A stretch of 64,000 nucleotides of DNA from Certhia americana. Lineage: Eukaryota > Chordata > Aves > Passeriformes > Certhiidae. Where the stretch lies: the NCBI GenBank assembly GCA_018697195.1, contig CM031857.1, forward strand, positions 95,086,966 through 95,150,965, given 5' to 3'. The position numbers and the translations under genes are program-made. How positions within the stretch are numbered: position 1 is the stretch's first letter; each line of letters begins with the position of its first letter. The notes beneath the pieces are model-generated. The model saw only the letters and a list, made by a program, of their open reading frames with translations. It was not told where the DNA came from and ran no database searches. This document shows positions 49,909 through 63,724 of the stretch, one piece after another.

Positions 49909-52900
49909 CACATCTGAGGTGTCAGATATGTTTGACCACAAGAAACACAGGAAAGAACTGTCACCCTGTATCCAGGAATGGAGGATTCCTTCCCTGTGGT
50001 AGAATGGTTTGGGATTATTCACCTGTGTCATGAAAGCCATTTTAAAAATGAAGACAGGGTCCTTTGGGCACATTACGATGGTAGACGCGTGCAAGTTTGT
50101 GTGCACATTTGGGTGCACATATAATACAGAACATTCTAGAGAACATAGGCATGACACAGACATAGACATGAGAGGTTCAATGTAGGCAGAACAGAAATTT
50201 TAAGGTGCACAAGTGAGATGGTCGAAAATTTAAGGTGCAAATTGACACAATAGAAATTTTTCTTAGATGGTTAGTTTGAGAACAGGTGTCAGGGCACAGG
50301 TGTTATAAAATGAGAAAAAAAAGCCCCAAGAACAAGTTACTACTCTTGGAGATATTTACAAAGTTAGTAAGTGAAGGTATAATAAAAAATAAGCTTACCT
50401 TTAGAGCTTAATACTGCTGAACAGCAAGATGGATAAAATGATGTGGCAGAACACAAGTATGAAACTGGAATACTCTTACCAAATGGGAATGAATAATATT
50501 GAAGGAAATATTGAAGGAAGTAATGTATGGTGTCAATGGGCATCACAAGCAGGGTCACCACAGAGAGGAAAAAAGGGGTCTGAGATAATATGGAAAAAGC
50601 ACTATGAAAATTTTAATAGTTTCATGGAGCAGAGATCATCAAAACAGGTGGAAAAGAAATGAGTAGTGGTTCATGAGTCATGGCTTATTCTATGAAGTTG
50701 CTAAACACAGACACTGACATTTTCTAGGATTGTAGCTTACATGCCAGAAAATAGTGTTCATGCTGGATAAGCTATTTATACTTACAATGATGACTTTATC
50801 AATATCTGCTCATATTTCATAAGCACTGTAGCAATATAAGCTGGCACTGTGTACAGATACATGGAAAGACGGAGTAGCTACTCTTACCAATAATGCTGTC
50901 AACCACTTTCTGAGCATTAGATTATCACTGCTATCAGTTTCAAGAAAATCTGCACTAAATAAATACAATTATAAGTTCAATAGTGCAAGAATTAAAAACT
51001 AGCCACCAAGTTTGCATAAAATAAATGTAAACTTTTTGCTAGGAAATCTCCATGGGAATACATTTTCATTCACTACTTCTCTGTGTAAACAGTGAAGCAT
51101 TTAATTTTCCCAGTGGGTAAACTAATTAAAATTGCAGAACAATACCAATTCTTGAGCAGAGAACTGTGATAACTTACTATGAAAATAAATAAATAAATAA
51201 ATACACATTGCTTTAAGCAAAGAATGCCAAAAAGAAATGAGAAAGCTGAGCACACAAAGGTCTTCTGATTTATAAATACCATGGAAATATGTCCTTATAA
51301 TTTCTTTTTGTCCATTTACTTGAGAACAATCTCATTACATCAAAAGGACTGTCGGTGAATATCATGTCATTCAGATAGGCAGCATGGATAATCAATTTAT
51401 AATTAAAGAAATAAAAATTATATTTCCTAAACATGTCTTTTAGAGGAATAATTTGGATTATCTACAGATAATTCTTTTCAGATATTTGAAAAGGTGATGA
51501 GTGAACTGAAGAAAATTTATGTGATACATTATGAATGTGCCCGATGCTGATTTTTCAGTTATTTTTGTAGCTCTTTTGAATTGCTCTAACTCTGAAGATA
51601 TTTTGAAAATAAAAGAACCAACCAATGAGGCCGGCTTTTTTTTAAATCTAGGGGGTTACTTTATTTAAAATTTTACTAAAATGAAATTTTTATTTATTTC
51701 AAAATTCCAATTAGAATGCTAAGAGTAAGAGTTTTATTGTTAATTCTCAGGAGCATGACACATCAGGCTCTGTGGGAGGCAAAAAGAAAGTCTCTCAAGT
51801 GGATTAACAGATGATAGGGAAAGCAACAGTATATACAAACAAACTAGCAGAGAAGTTTGAAAAGAATTAGGGTAAATAAGTGTACTCTGTGAAATTAGAT
51901 GATAGCACTTACACACCAGCTTACCTGATAGCAGTTTGCATTTCTGCAAGTTCTTCATGGTGGAAGATTTAATCAACGTCCTAAATTCATCAGGCTTAAT
52001 TTTACATTTCTGAAGTGGCAAAGAGGGAATTTTATATACACATTATCACTTAAACAGCTTTTTCCTGCCCTTACTGCTGTTAACCATTGTCTCTCACTGA
52101 GACACTATGGCCTATTTAATCAGTGTGGAATTTACGTTGAGTCCATAACAATACCATTTAGATCCCATTTGGTTCTACTTTGAACGCTCAAATGGGACCA
52201 AAATATCCATAGACCTTGTACCTGCCCTTTGAAATGGATGAATTCACTGTCAACGAAAAATAAAGATGCCCATTAAACAACCCTCTAGTATTAAAAGATA
52301 TTCTACCTGAAAGCATTACACAAGGGTGAGCTGTTTGTATAGCTGGATCAGGAGAGTTTTCCAAGCTTTGATCCATTATAAGTTAATGGGAAACTGTTTA
52401 TCTCAGTGCATGCAGCTTTAGATGCTCCCATACTCTTAGAAAGTGTTATGTCCTAAAATACACAGGAATGACAGCAAAAGTAATTCTCACATCCTACATT
52501 TTATTCTGTCTAGGTGAACTTTTGTAATCACTAATTTCCACAGACATTAATAGTAGTCTGCAACTAATAAGGAACAAAAAGATTGGTAGATAAAATGATT
52601 TTGAAACTTAAATTCTTCAAAGCCATGACTCCTGTTCGTGGAGATGTAATAGAAAAACAGAGTATGAAGACTCCATCTGACGACATTCATGTTTATTACT
52701 ACTAATGTTGGAGTCCTTTGACTTCTATTCCTGAGAACAGAAAGCTTTTCCTTTGTTGCTGTCTATATATTATACTATTTGAAATGCCATAAAGGAAATC
52801 AAATGCAGCCAGCCCAGCACTGACATGTAAACAGAGTGTAAGAAAGCATATTTATTTTACTGCAATCCAGTAGGATAGAAACAAAGACAATAGTACAGGG

Positions 52901-53351
52901 AATTTATATATGTGGAATGTGTTTATTTTAACCTAAATATAGGTAGAACTTTAATATATCTTTGTACCAGAAATGATCACTGCATATTGACTATATGCAA
53001 CTTCAATAAAGGATAAGTGTCTCTAGTAGATGCAGAATCCCTTGCATAGTATCTCTTCCAAGATCACTGTTTTAGCATTGATTCTAAGATACAGAGACAA
53101 CTGACATGTCCTGTGCCAGCCTGTGAAGATGACTTGGAAATCTCAGGTTATCTAAAAAGGTTTATTTCTTTTGTTATCAAAGGATAGAAATAGATATTCC
53201 TCATTGTAAGGGATAGCACTACAGCAGGGAGCGTAGAATTATTAAAAAACCCAACAAACATGGGCTCAGATGTGTATTTGAGTTTTGGTTGACATAGCTG
53301 TGAACCATGTACTTTTCTATAACAAGATCATGGCCACTAGATCAAGAGTTG
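49909..53351. other. unique AT-rich non-coding sequence
   Basis: No gene or interspersed element recognised. (AAAT)n lies at 51181-51202. The stretch 52050-52370 is more complex than its surroundings but carries no diagnostic feature. Confidence 0.55.
51181..51202. repeat. (AAAT)n microsatellite
   Basis: About five AAAT units in a row, nearly uninterrupted. Confidence 0.88.
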
Positions 53352-53760
53352 TTTTCTCCCTCTGCTGGGCACTGGTAAGTCTACACCAGTAGATTGTGTT
53401 CAGTTTTGAACTCTCCTGTTCAAGCAGGAAATAGTTAAATCAGACATTGCCCAGAGGGAGTTACTAGGATATTTACAGCCTAGCTGGCATCACCTGGAAG
53501 GGTAGGCCAAGGAAGCTTGTCTTGTTTAGTCTGACAAAGAGAAGGTTAAACTGTGGTCTTGCACAGGCCTGCAGTTACCTGAAAGCATTGGCGAAGTTCC
53601 GGAACTAAACCTCTCTAGTTAGTGCAAGGGACACTGCTAGAAGGAAAAACAGCTAAAGACTGCACTTTGTGAGTATCAGGAGAATATCAGGAAAGAAAAT
53701 TCACTGTGCAGCACTGGGAGGTCTTGCTCAGAGTAGCTATGAAACCTTCATCCTTGTAAA
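53352..53760 (+). mobile_element. CR1 LINE fragment, old
   Basis: TCCCTCTGCTGGGCACTGGT, GATTGTGTTCAGTTTTGAAC, CTTGTTTAGTCTGACAAAGA, GCAGTTACCTGAAAG, ATATCAGGAAAGAAAATTC and CAGCACTGGGAGGTCTTGC follow CR1 ORF2/3' UTR order ('gcactggtgaggccacacc ... tgtgttcagttttgggcc ... gtttagtctggagaagagg'). Many substitutions and small deletions separate it from consensus, and the terminal repeats are missing, so it is older than the copies at 23.9 and 39 kb. Confidence 0.82.
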
Positions 53761-55352
53761 CTGTTAAGATTAGAATAAGACCAAAGCAATCTAAATGAAC
53801 AGACTGACTCCTGGCAACTGTCCTGCTTCAAACATGTCCCTCCAGTCAACATTTCCACAAACCTGTGATGTCTAAAACAGTGCATATTAATGTCTCATAA
53901 GCTGAAATAAAGTTTACTGGTTTATTAATGGTGAAATCCTAGCTCTATAAGAGAACAGTGGGAATTTGTATCAGAGTGCTCTGGGGCTTTGAGGTAATGT
54001 TATTTTATTATTAAGGAAAAGCAGACTCATGCTTTAATGTGCATTATGGAAAAGAGAAACTCAGAGGAAAACTGGAAATCTTAATAATAATCTTTCCCTT
54101 CTTAGTCATACTTTGATAAATGTCAAGAGATAGGTGCTACACAATCCAATAAATAAAACAAGTTAGTAGATTAGTTTGACATAAGTATTGATTCAAAACC
54201 TAATCTCTATTCAAATATTCTACTTTATGAATCTTACAATTGATATGTTCTTGCATACTATGTGTCAGAGGGGTGAGCTTGCCAACTAAAAAAAATGCAG
54301 ATATGCAAGTCTATTTTCTGCTTCCTGTTTTAACACAATTAAAAATAAGTAAGACTTTAAGTTTTATCTTAAAAGAAATCAAATAACTTTATATATATTA
54401 GCTGCATTATTCATTTAGTAGCTAGAATGTTCACATTTAATTTCCAACTAAAAATACCAAAAGAATCATCCCCTGAAAAATATCTAAATATAGGTTACTT
54501 CATTACCTGTAAATCAGTCTCAAAGAGGATGCAGTCTGTGAAATGCTAAATGAGAACTGACTGGTTAAATGCTGTGCTTCTTGCAATCAGAAGGAATAAC
54601 AATTACAGCGCCAACTGCTAATCCTAAGAAATCAAAACACAGTTAGGCAGCGACTAAATTCTATTATAAAGTGTAATTATTATTATTATACTTTCAGAAA
54701 ATGAAGAGATGGAAACATTATGCAAGTACTTAACCTTTTTTAGTAGATAGGGCATTGTTCTTTACTGTGCTACTAAATATATTAATCTTTAAAAAGAAAT
54801 AACACTCTAAATTTTGAAAACACTAGTTGGGTCTTCCCTTTTTCTGCTTAATCAGAAATGTTGAGATATTCTGTTTTTACACTGAAGTGGATTAGATAGG
54901 AAATGAAGATATGTTAAGCAGGCAGAATGTGCAATATGCTTTGTAATTAGCACAATCCAGAGCTTAATGATTTACACTACTGATGATGTATCTACTTCTA
55001 ATGTAGGTTTTTTCAAATACCTAACATAATCTGTTACTACCGTGAAAAGGAAAAAATCGCGACCACAATCTCTACACAAACTTATAATCTTGGGCATGTA
55101 TACAGATATTGAAGGCTTAGTTTTACTAAATTGGAATAACAGTCACAAATGTCTTTTTTCTTTGAGATTGTTTTTTATTTTTACTTCCTATAGAAAGCTA
55201 AATTGATCTAAAGACAAAGATGCTACAGTTATAAACTGTACCCTGGGACACCAGCATACCTTTTTCCAGCCTAAGGAGTATTGATTCCCATTATTTCTTG
55301 CATTTTGCAACAGCTTTACATTTTTATGCAGCGATATCTGCCCCCTTACCCC
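53761..55352. other. unique AT-rich non-coding sequence
   Basis: No repeat or gene recognised. The stretches about 54500-54700 and 54890-55010 are complex, with homeodomain-like words (GTAATTAGCAC at about 54943; CAATTACAGCGCCAACTGC at about 54600) and could be conserved elements. A short ATT stretch is at 54675-54690. Confidence 0.5.
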
Positions 55353-55357
55353 CTTGT

Positions 55358-55884
55358 TGTGGGTTAACACTGGTTATCTAAACAAGACACAGCTGCTTCC
55401 AGTGGGATGGGAGAAGAGGAAAATAGAAACTAACAATTTGTGGGTCAAGATAGAAATTGTTTAATAAGTGCACAAGAAGTGGGAGAAGAGAAAAAAGAAA
55501 ATAAAGATGATGCAAAGGGAATTACTCTCCACCTCCCATGGAGAGATCTGTGTCCATCAAGTTTCTGAGTAACTGACTATCCTAAAAACCCCTCTTTCCC
55601 CTTTTTATAGATGAGCATGATGTTGTGAGGGAATGCCTCTCTGACAAGTTCAAGTCATATGCCTGATAAAGCACACTCCCAGCCTCTTGTGCACACACCG
55701 CCACTGCCTCCCTCAGTTTACTGAGGAGACACAGAGTGAGAAACAGAAAGTCTTGACACTGCAAGCACTGGTCAGCAGCTGCTAAATATGAGCATCTTAT
55801 CATCACTGGTTTTGCTGGTCAGTCTAGAACACAGGCTCAGGGTGAGCTGCTCTGAAGAAAATTAACTCCATTCCAGCTAGTTCA
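55358..55884 (-). mobile_element. ERVL-type solo LTR, complete, minus strand
   Basis: On the plus strand it starts TGTGGGTTAACACTGG and ends ATTCCAGCTAGTTCA. Read on the minus strand it opens TGAACTAGCTGGAATGGAGT, followed by TAATTTTCTTCAGAGCAGC, and closes with GATAACCAGTGTTAACCCACA. That is the same architecture as the 37.7-kb LTR but clearly diverged from it. A TATA box (TATAAAAAGG on minus; plus 55600-55609) lies about 145 bp upstream of an ATTAAA signal (plus 55460-55465). The element is 527 bp and flanked by CTTGT (55353-55357) and CCTGT (55885-55889), a 5-bp duplication with one mismatch. No internal retroviral genes, so a solo LTR. Frames of 60-74 codons are chance. Confidence 0.88.
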
Positions 55885-56890
55885 CCTGTCCACACAGGAA
55901 AGTGAAATTCTGTTAAAAAAATTAAAATTTAAAATGGGTCATGTATTTTATCTTTTGTGTCAATTGAACAGTAATTTCTTTGAGAAGTCCTACATGTTAA
56001 GAAAAGGAAATCTATCTCCTGTATTTTCTTGTGAATTATTGTTGACTATTTCTATGCAAATCACTGCTCCTAAGATGTTTTCAAATTTCTTCCAACAAAC
56101 TGTTTCTAGTAACTTCCTCACTGGGAAGTGAATCTAAATTGGTTAACTATTGATCCTTTTTCTGAGCTGAATGTTCCATGGAATTGTATTTACCTTGAAA
56201 GTCTGAGCTTAGTAGGGGGTGGAAGTGGGATTCATGAGCTTTCCTGAAATGCTGCTCTACTGGCAGCTTCTCCTTGAGCCTATTTTGTGATGACTACTTC
56301 TAGCATCAATCCTACATATCTACCTGAAGTGATGGCTGCCATTTGTTGTCTTATTTCTTACATTTGTTCATAAGCTTTATTCATTCAGAAGTTTCTACAA
56401 TTCTCAGCCTGTCAGCTGCTTGATGACAGCCTGACTCTGGCTTCTCTGCCTAGTGCTGTCAGGATGCTACTCTTCACTGACTAAAAGTGACCAATCCACC
56501 CCATCCCCTTCTTATTTTCCCCTTTCACACCTGGAGCGTGGAAACAGGCTGTGAATTCATTATGTGGCTCTACAAGATAACTAGCCTGGATTTAATCTTG
56601 TCTCTCCTGCACCCAGACCTGTGCAATGATGATACACCAAGATATTCCTTGGCCAGGATTCTGGTGGTTTATTGCCCTTCTGGAAGGAACACCTAATACC
56701 TATGAAGGTATAAGTCTCTCTGTCTGGTCTTAAGTGTCTGGGAGTCATCTTTTTTTTAAAATCTACCAAATACTCTTGAAGCTACTTTATATTCCAATAG
56801 ATTGAAGAAAATCATGTAGAGGACATGTAAAAAGAAAGGTGAAGGACAGATAGAGACAGTGACTCTATGACAGACTCAGAGACTGGGGAT
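55885..56890. other. unique non-coding sequence
   Basis: Nothing recognised. The part around 56200-56720 is somewhat richer in GC than its surroundings, without repeat or coding signature. Confidence 0.5.
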
Positions 56891-57005
56891 AGAATAGACT
56901 AGACTAGACTAGACTAGACTAGACTAGACTAGACTATAGTTCCAGCTGGAGGAAACTTACAATACACATCTAGTTCAACCACTGTGACTGGAGGTGGTTG
57001 CAGGA
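56891..57005 (-). mobile_element. CR1 LINE 3' end with expanded pentanucleotide tail
   Basis: After the array, TTCCAGCTGGAGGAAACTTA, ACACATCTAGTTCAACCAC and GTGACTGGAGGTGGTTGC match the reverse complement of a CR1 3' end ('ggttggaagggacc ... catcgagtccaacc') with strong divergence. The terminal repeat, normally AGAAT-like on this strand, has become AGAAT followed by AGACT repeated eight times. Only about 70 bp of CR1 body remain. Confidence 0.75.
56896..56935. repeat. (AGACT)8 microsatellite
   Basis: Eight perfect consecutive AGACT units, preceded by a single AGAAT and followed by ATAGT. The variant flanking units show it grew from the CR1 terminal repeat. Confidence 0.97.
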
Positions 57006-60000
57006 CATAAATTAATTTCAGTGATTTTGAAGTCAGATTTTTTTTACTATTCTTTACTATTATAGTGTTTCCCCAGCCTTCAAGGATCAGAAAAATATAG
57101 TGGACCATTCTAAAATTCTACAGTGCCACCTTCAGTAATCACATACATTTTAGTGTGCTATGTGTTGCTTCAGGAAATGTGATACCTAACCATTTGAGAT
57201 GTATAGATTTCCATTTTCCTCTTATTTAGTTTTAAAAGTATGTGTTGAGTTTGGGTTTTCGTCCATTCCTGATGATTTCCTGGTCTCTCTCTCTATTTTA
57301 AGTGCTCTGAAATCAGTTTGCATTTTATCTTTATAATAGGTAATAACATTTCTCTTTTTAACAACTGGGTTTATAATTACAGAGTTTGTTATGAAGCGGA
57401 GATGCTTCTTATAACAACAGTGGAAATTTAAGCTGCTCTTTGTCTATTACAGAAAAACTAATTTATTCAAGTAATTCTATTCCTGCAAGTCTTCAGTTAA
57501 CAGAAATGAATAAAATGATAATAAAATCATTCTAGAAGGCCAGAGCTTTTCTTGGAAACTCTAATTACTTAAATATTGCTTGGCATAACAAGTATGAAAG
57601 CTTACAAAAAACTGATTCTAAAGATAATACAAGACTGTTTTATTGCATAATTTACTTAAAAATTATATTTAAATCATATAAGCAACAAAAAAAGCTACTC
57701 TGTGCTTTGAGTTTGAAAACCTCTTTCTTTTTGCATGTGATGCTTTTTAATAAAAAGAGCTGTTACTGGCTTAATAATGTATTTATTCTTTTCTTGGAAG
57801 ATTAAATCAATAAAGCAATACACACATACACTTCCTTATGTGTAGGCAGCTGAGAGTATATTCAGGGTGCCAGCTGGCACAAAAATACTTCAGATTTGTC
57901 CTACACATGAAGCACATGACAGGTAAGGTACTGGCAATTTGGACATTTCATAACCTTAAATCAATATCTATAACTCACATCCTCCAAATTCATCTTGCAC
58001 CACCATTTTTTCTGTCCTCCATTATTTTTGATTTTGTTTCTGGTTTCTTTTTTTCTTTCCCTAACCTGGGTTCCTGATCCTCTTCTCTAGTTAGAACTGC
58101 AAGCAAATGTGGCTAACACAAGTAGTTAATATGAATAGGGTGGCTGGAGCCCAGGGAAGAAGATCGTGCAGTGACTTGCAAAATAACTAGTCCTTCATTA
58201 GTTTTTAATATTTTTTTGTGGAGTTTTGGGTTTTGCCTAAGAATAATGATCGAGTGTTGTTCTTTAGTATTTTTCCTTAGTGCTGAACATATGGATAGGT
58301 TCTTTGTAAAACAGAGATGGTGAAAAAAACTCCAAAAAGATCAATACTGAAGTAGTAAGGCTTCACACAGAGAATGTTGCAGACTGCAAATGCTCCAGGA
58401 GCATGGACCTGAATCTGCTTTGTTTTGTTGCTCAGCAAGCTGAGTACAATTACGTGCCAGGGAGAGTTAAATTTTTTTCCATTCTGACCTAGGAACACTA
58501 GTGACTAGATTTCACCACTATAAGATTGCCTTGAAAAGTATTAAGTACTGTAGAAAAAGAGGTGTTATTTCTGAGTGCTCTGGGAAGCTGAATATTAATT
58601 TTCAGAAGCTTTTGTGGATCACCCTATGGTTTGAAAGAGCTGTTAGTTTGCCTATAGGTCAAATCATCCAAGTCCCAGAAACAGCATGGTTTTGGACTGT
58701 CAGTCTCAGACTATGAGGTTTCAACAAGTGATGTCTGTGACAGCCCCAGTGAAAGCAGCTCTCACCCTACCAACAGCCCTTGGCTTTTTGCTGCCAGTAA
58801 CAGAGCAACACTTCTCAGTCTTTCTCACACCAGTATTCGTGGGATGAAGCAACTGATCTATGCAGAAAACCTTCTTGAAATAGAGATGGAAGTGGAAAAT
58901 CTCTTTTAAAAATGTATCAGCCCCTGGCTGTCTTCCAGGCTGAACTCAAAAGCAGTTGCTTTGGCACAACTGGGAGGTGTCACACAACAGTGTGGGAGTG
59001 AGAAGACAAGCGGTACATGTGGAGACAAAAGTTTTGCCACTGAGTGCTTTGAATGGTGAAACTATGGTTCCCCTTCCTCACCTGTAGCTCCTTGAAACAA
59101 AATGTATTAGGACCCTGGAATTTCACAAAAACCTTTATTTAAACAATATACCTCATGATTGGTTTTAATGAAGTGCGGCTAAAATTTGGAACTCTCTTAA
59201 ATCACATCTCTTAAGCCTACAAAGTTTACTTGCTCTGTCCAGACTGCCTATGGAGATTTAAGTTCTTTAAATCATAGCTAGATTTTTTGGACCCTTTGGT
59301 CTCCAGCAATGAATTTTTTCAGACTTTCTAAAGACCAACTGCTTGGAATTAGGAGATTTTGAGCTTCACTTTGTCTTTTCAGAGTTGTCTTTGAGTTTTC
59401 AGAGGAGTTGCATCTGTATAAGTCTTTTGAAGGTTTTAAAACTTTTACTGAGCATCATTGTAAAGCTTTTCAGTTTTTCATGAGAAAAAGAAACGCTTGT
59501 TCCCATCTGTATTATTAATGAAATTTTTAAAATATCCATGCATTGAAGATATGTATGCTGACTTTCAAATAATAGGTCCTGAAAAGCCCTTGAAAAGATT
59601 TAGACCACATGGCCATGGATCTGTTTCTGTAGTTGATGATTAGTGGTAGGTACCTATACAAAATACCAGAAATAGCATTCGGTTTTGGGCAATCAAATAT
59701 AAAGGTAACAAAATTTTTTTATTTTAATTACTTAGTCACAATGAAAACACTAGGACTCAAACCCCCATCATTTTTAGAATGCAATTCATCTCTGTCTAAC
59801 CTAGTTGATAAATTTATTTATTTATTTATGTACTGGGACATTTCTATTTTATAGATATCTGAACAAAAAAATCTGGATCTCTTAAAGGAAATACCTAATT
59901 TATCTTTACCATCATAAGAGAGGAATAAATATCTGTGTGTACACCCAAAATAAAATTACTTAGGTTAAGATCTTAGTATCTGTAGTTTACAATTTAAGGC

Positions 60001-63000
60001 ATTCCCTTAATTCTCTTCTAAAATTAATTTATGCCCTGCCTTGACTCAAATGTATGGAACTTGAAGACCGAGTAGAGACAGATTATGTGGCAGGTGCTAC
60101 AGAAATTAATTGTACCTTAATTTATGAAGTTTTAAGATAAACACTGAAAATTGTCTTAGCTTAACTTACACTGTTTTGTTAAGATAAGGTAGAATAAATT
60201 GCATGGTGACATTGCCATGTTTGTCTTTAGAAGGAGAAGACAGTGAATTTAATTTTCAAAACAGATAAAACTGTTAGTCATTCCAGCTAGTTAATTAACA
60301 GAAATTTCAACTTGGTGGGGTGAAAGGAACCAACATCAAGACAATGTGACTAGTGATAACAATTTCTATACAGGTCCATTATGGGAAAGAAACTGTAGTC
60401 TAAAACTAGGAGAAAAAGTCTGTGTAGAATTAATCAGAAATATTTTTATTACAATTTAGTATTTCAATGATGACTGAATAATATTTTGGTTAATTTATAA
60501 AAAAACATTAATATCAACCCTAAATATAGGCTTAAATCTTCTGTGACCTTTCCTTCAGTGTTCTGAGCCATGCAGGGATCATATTTGCATGTTAAGAGTA
60601 AAAGATCCCTGTAAAGTGTCTCAGATATCTTCATGCTATCAATGCACCCACATTACCTTAAAAAAACTTTCAAAGTTTAATTCTAATCAGTAAGCAGAAG
60701 AATCTAATTATATTTGCTATTCCATGTTTTATGTGGGATACCAGTACAACAGAAGTAACAGAGCATCTATGGGAGACAAGTTAAACCGAGGTCAGAAAAG
60801 ATACATTAAGCCACTTAAAATATTACTAAACCCCTGTATTTAAGATGCCAATTTGAGTTAATAGATAACTGGTTTAGGGTTATCTGATAGCTCTCTAGAT
60901 TATGTTACCTGCTTTAACTACATCTCCATTGAGATAGAGCTTGGCTTATCTGTTGATGCCTTCCTACACACTCCTTAGGACATCTGTTGTAAAGTTCTGT
61001 ACCTGCTGTTCAGAAATCTCAAGAAGTGATTGGGCAGCATGAGCCTGTGGACCTAGTGTTGGTACTAAAGACTTCAAGGTGGGACCAACAAAGGATTTAT
61101 AGGACATCTGCAACTTTCTGGTGTGCAGTCTGGAGCCCAGGCAGAGTATTCTAAAGAGGTAAACTTGATGATAGATAACAGGAAATGCACAACTATGTCT
61201 CTGTGCTCCTTAATGAAGCTCTGAACTCAGGAGAGATGGAACATATGCACATCTTCCTAGTAGCATTATTATTTCTACTAGTTGAGGCTGTATTTTCTGT
61301 ACTAAAAGTAAGCATTAAATTAGTTTTAGCATAAACACTGTGTGCAAGACACTCTTCCACAGAAATAGACATGATTTTTTAATGTTTTTGTATTACCTTA
61401 ATGTAAGCACAGGACTACTCCTTTGGTTTTGTGAGAAACAGTTTTTCCAGCACTTGCATGTGGTCTTTTGTTCTTTTGCTCTTGAACTGATGTTTGTTTC
61501 AATCATTATTCATATTTCTGTTATAGAAAGCTGTACAGCTAAGAGCAATTTATGGACCAAATGTTAAAAAGCAAAATTGCAGAGGAATATTAATATATTC
61601 TTTAAGCTATTAGCACTATGTACTTTTATCATAAATCAGAAAATAAGTTTGCAACCAACAGAACCACTCTAATAATTAAAAATTATTTTATTATCAAAAC
61701 CTAAAAAAACTATTTAACATCATACTCATTTCTGATAAACATTGTTCTAAAAAACAGTTCAAGTAGGCTTTACTGTAAAATTACTATCTGATTGACAGAA
61801 ATTATGGTTATTGCTGTTCTTAAAGCAGGAGCTAAATCTCCTCTCACAATTCTATTCACCTGCTCTGTATTTACATCATATACATGGTTCAGCACATACA
61901 ATTCTGTGACTTGGGAAATAACACAATCATTATACAAATTTATATAGAAATGTTCAGCTCAAATATTTTAAAAAGTGCAGAATTGGAGCCACCTCTGGGA
62001 AGGAAAAAAGAACCAAAAGCTGAAGAGGTGTTGGAAAACACCATAAATGGAGGAGCAGTACAGGACCCTTAATATCTGAAGATCAGAGAGTATCTTAATT
62101 TACAAGGCTCACTACAGGGCTGAAGTAGGAGAACAGGCAATTTACATATATGAGAAGAATCATATCTAATTTAGATATTTGAACTTTTTATTTATCCACC
62201 TTATAAATTTGTACTACAACTGCTTTTGAGTAATTTGGATTAGTATTTTGATGGAAAAGTAATTTGCTATGTTACAAATATAGTCTGTGATTTTTCATCT
62301 CGAATAAAATTTTGAACTTTGGTCTTCTTTTCATTTTAATTTTTTTATTTTATTAATATTAATAATTTTCTCCCTTTTCGGACAAAAAAGTGTTTTCATC
62401 AATAAGCCTCTCAGAAAATACAAATTACAAGCTCAAAGCAAGACTATAAAATAGAGTACATAATTTGCATTACATGAACATTCAGTACCAAAGATCTGAG
62501 AAGCTCAAATTTCCTGATCAAGTTCTCAGTGTATAAGTCAAGAATTCTGAGCCTTAATCTTGCTTTGAAACAGAAGAACATATTTTTAATGTTTAGCTGA
62601 AAAACATAACTCCATGAAAATAAATTTCTGAAACAAATGCAGAGACAAATTTAAAGTTTCAGCTCAGAGAAATAGGCACATGAATGAAAAAAAACTACCG
62701 TATAGCTCTTAGTTAGATTTGGATTATATTTGACAATATATTGATAAGAGTTTAAACAATTTCTTATTGAGGAAGCATTACACATACATGAATGTGTATT
62801 TTAGATAATACTATCCTTGCAGTAGAGTAGAATTAGGCAAATGAGCAATAATTTTGAGCAATTAAGATTATTGTCAGTCTCAGGATTTCAAAATCATAAA
62901 AATATAGTGAAAAATAAAATCCCTAAACAATGAAGAAACGTGATACTTTGTCCTTTTGTTAAAAGATTGGTCCATGCAAAAACGCCATTAATGACACATT

Positions 63001-63519
63001 ATAAATACCACAATAATGAAATATCTTTATGCAAAGAACTCAAAAAAGGAATTTTTTAATACGTTCCATTAGGCCATCAAATTTGCCACTGCCCTTGTGA
63101 CAGCTGGGTACTAAGATCCCATTAGAAAGGCAGGTCTATTTCTCATTATTGTGTGTCAGAAGTGCTCTATTTCGGAGCTAGTGGCAATAAATGTGCATGT
63201 GCTGACTGCACAAAGTGTGCATGGTCACAGTCAGCAGAGAAGGAATGAGAGGTTAGTTGTAATCATAATAATCTCTGTGTGAATTAACCTGGCTCATTCA
63301 ATTAAGAAAGTATGTCTGTTCCATGAATGTTGTTATTACATTTTAAACAATGTGTCCTAATTCTTCTTTTTCACCTAAACTTACAAGAGTTTAGTGTATT
63401 ATAGCATAAAAATGTCAGGAACAAAGACCTACTTTTCCCTCTGAGGGTACTGACAAATGTTGAACAGGACTCTAAAGTTATGATTCTTTGAGCAACCTAA
63501 AACACTCTGCAAAAATCCC
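57006..63519. other. unique AT-rich non-coding sequence
   Basis: About 6.5 kb without a recognised gene or interspersed element. All frames are below 80 codons. The stretch about 63080-63340 is of higher complexity and is listed as a possible conserved element. Confidence 0.5.
63080..63340. promoter_or_regulatory. possible conserved non-coding element (unproven)
   Basis: A complex, repeat-free stretch with paired words such as TGCATGTGCTGACTGC and GTGCATGGTCACAGTCAGC, AATCATAATAATC and GAATTAACC. It shows no coding potential. Judgement is by texture only. Confidence 0.18.
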
Positions 63520-63640
63520 CAGAATAGAATAGAACATTTGAATCATTTAGGTTAGAAAACACCTTTAAGACCATCAAGTCCAACCAGTAACTTAGCACTG
63601 CCAGATCCACCACTGTCCCTAAACAGTACATCAACACTTT
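63520..63640 (-). mobile_element. CR1 LINE 3' end
   Basis: AGAATAGAATAGAAC is the CR1 terminal repeat on the minus strand. It is followed by TTTAGGTTAGAAAACACC, TTTAAGACCATCAAGTCCAA, AGCACTGCCAGATCCACC and CTGTCCCTAAACAGTACATC, the reverse complement of the standard CR1 3' UTR. Similarity fades beyond about 63640. Confidence 0.92.
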
Positions 63641-63724
63641 GTGCACTTCTGTGAATGTTACAGTGATTTATGTCTCTCTGGAATTGCAAGGCACTTTTTT
63701 TCCCAATATTTTGAGCGTTTTCTG

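Noticed and set aside
58720..59110. Moderately GC-rich stretch considered as an LTR or exon
   Set aside because: No TG...CA ends, target duplication, long frame or known repeat phrase could be identified.
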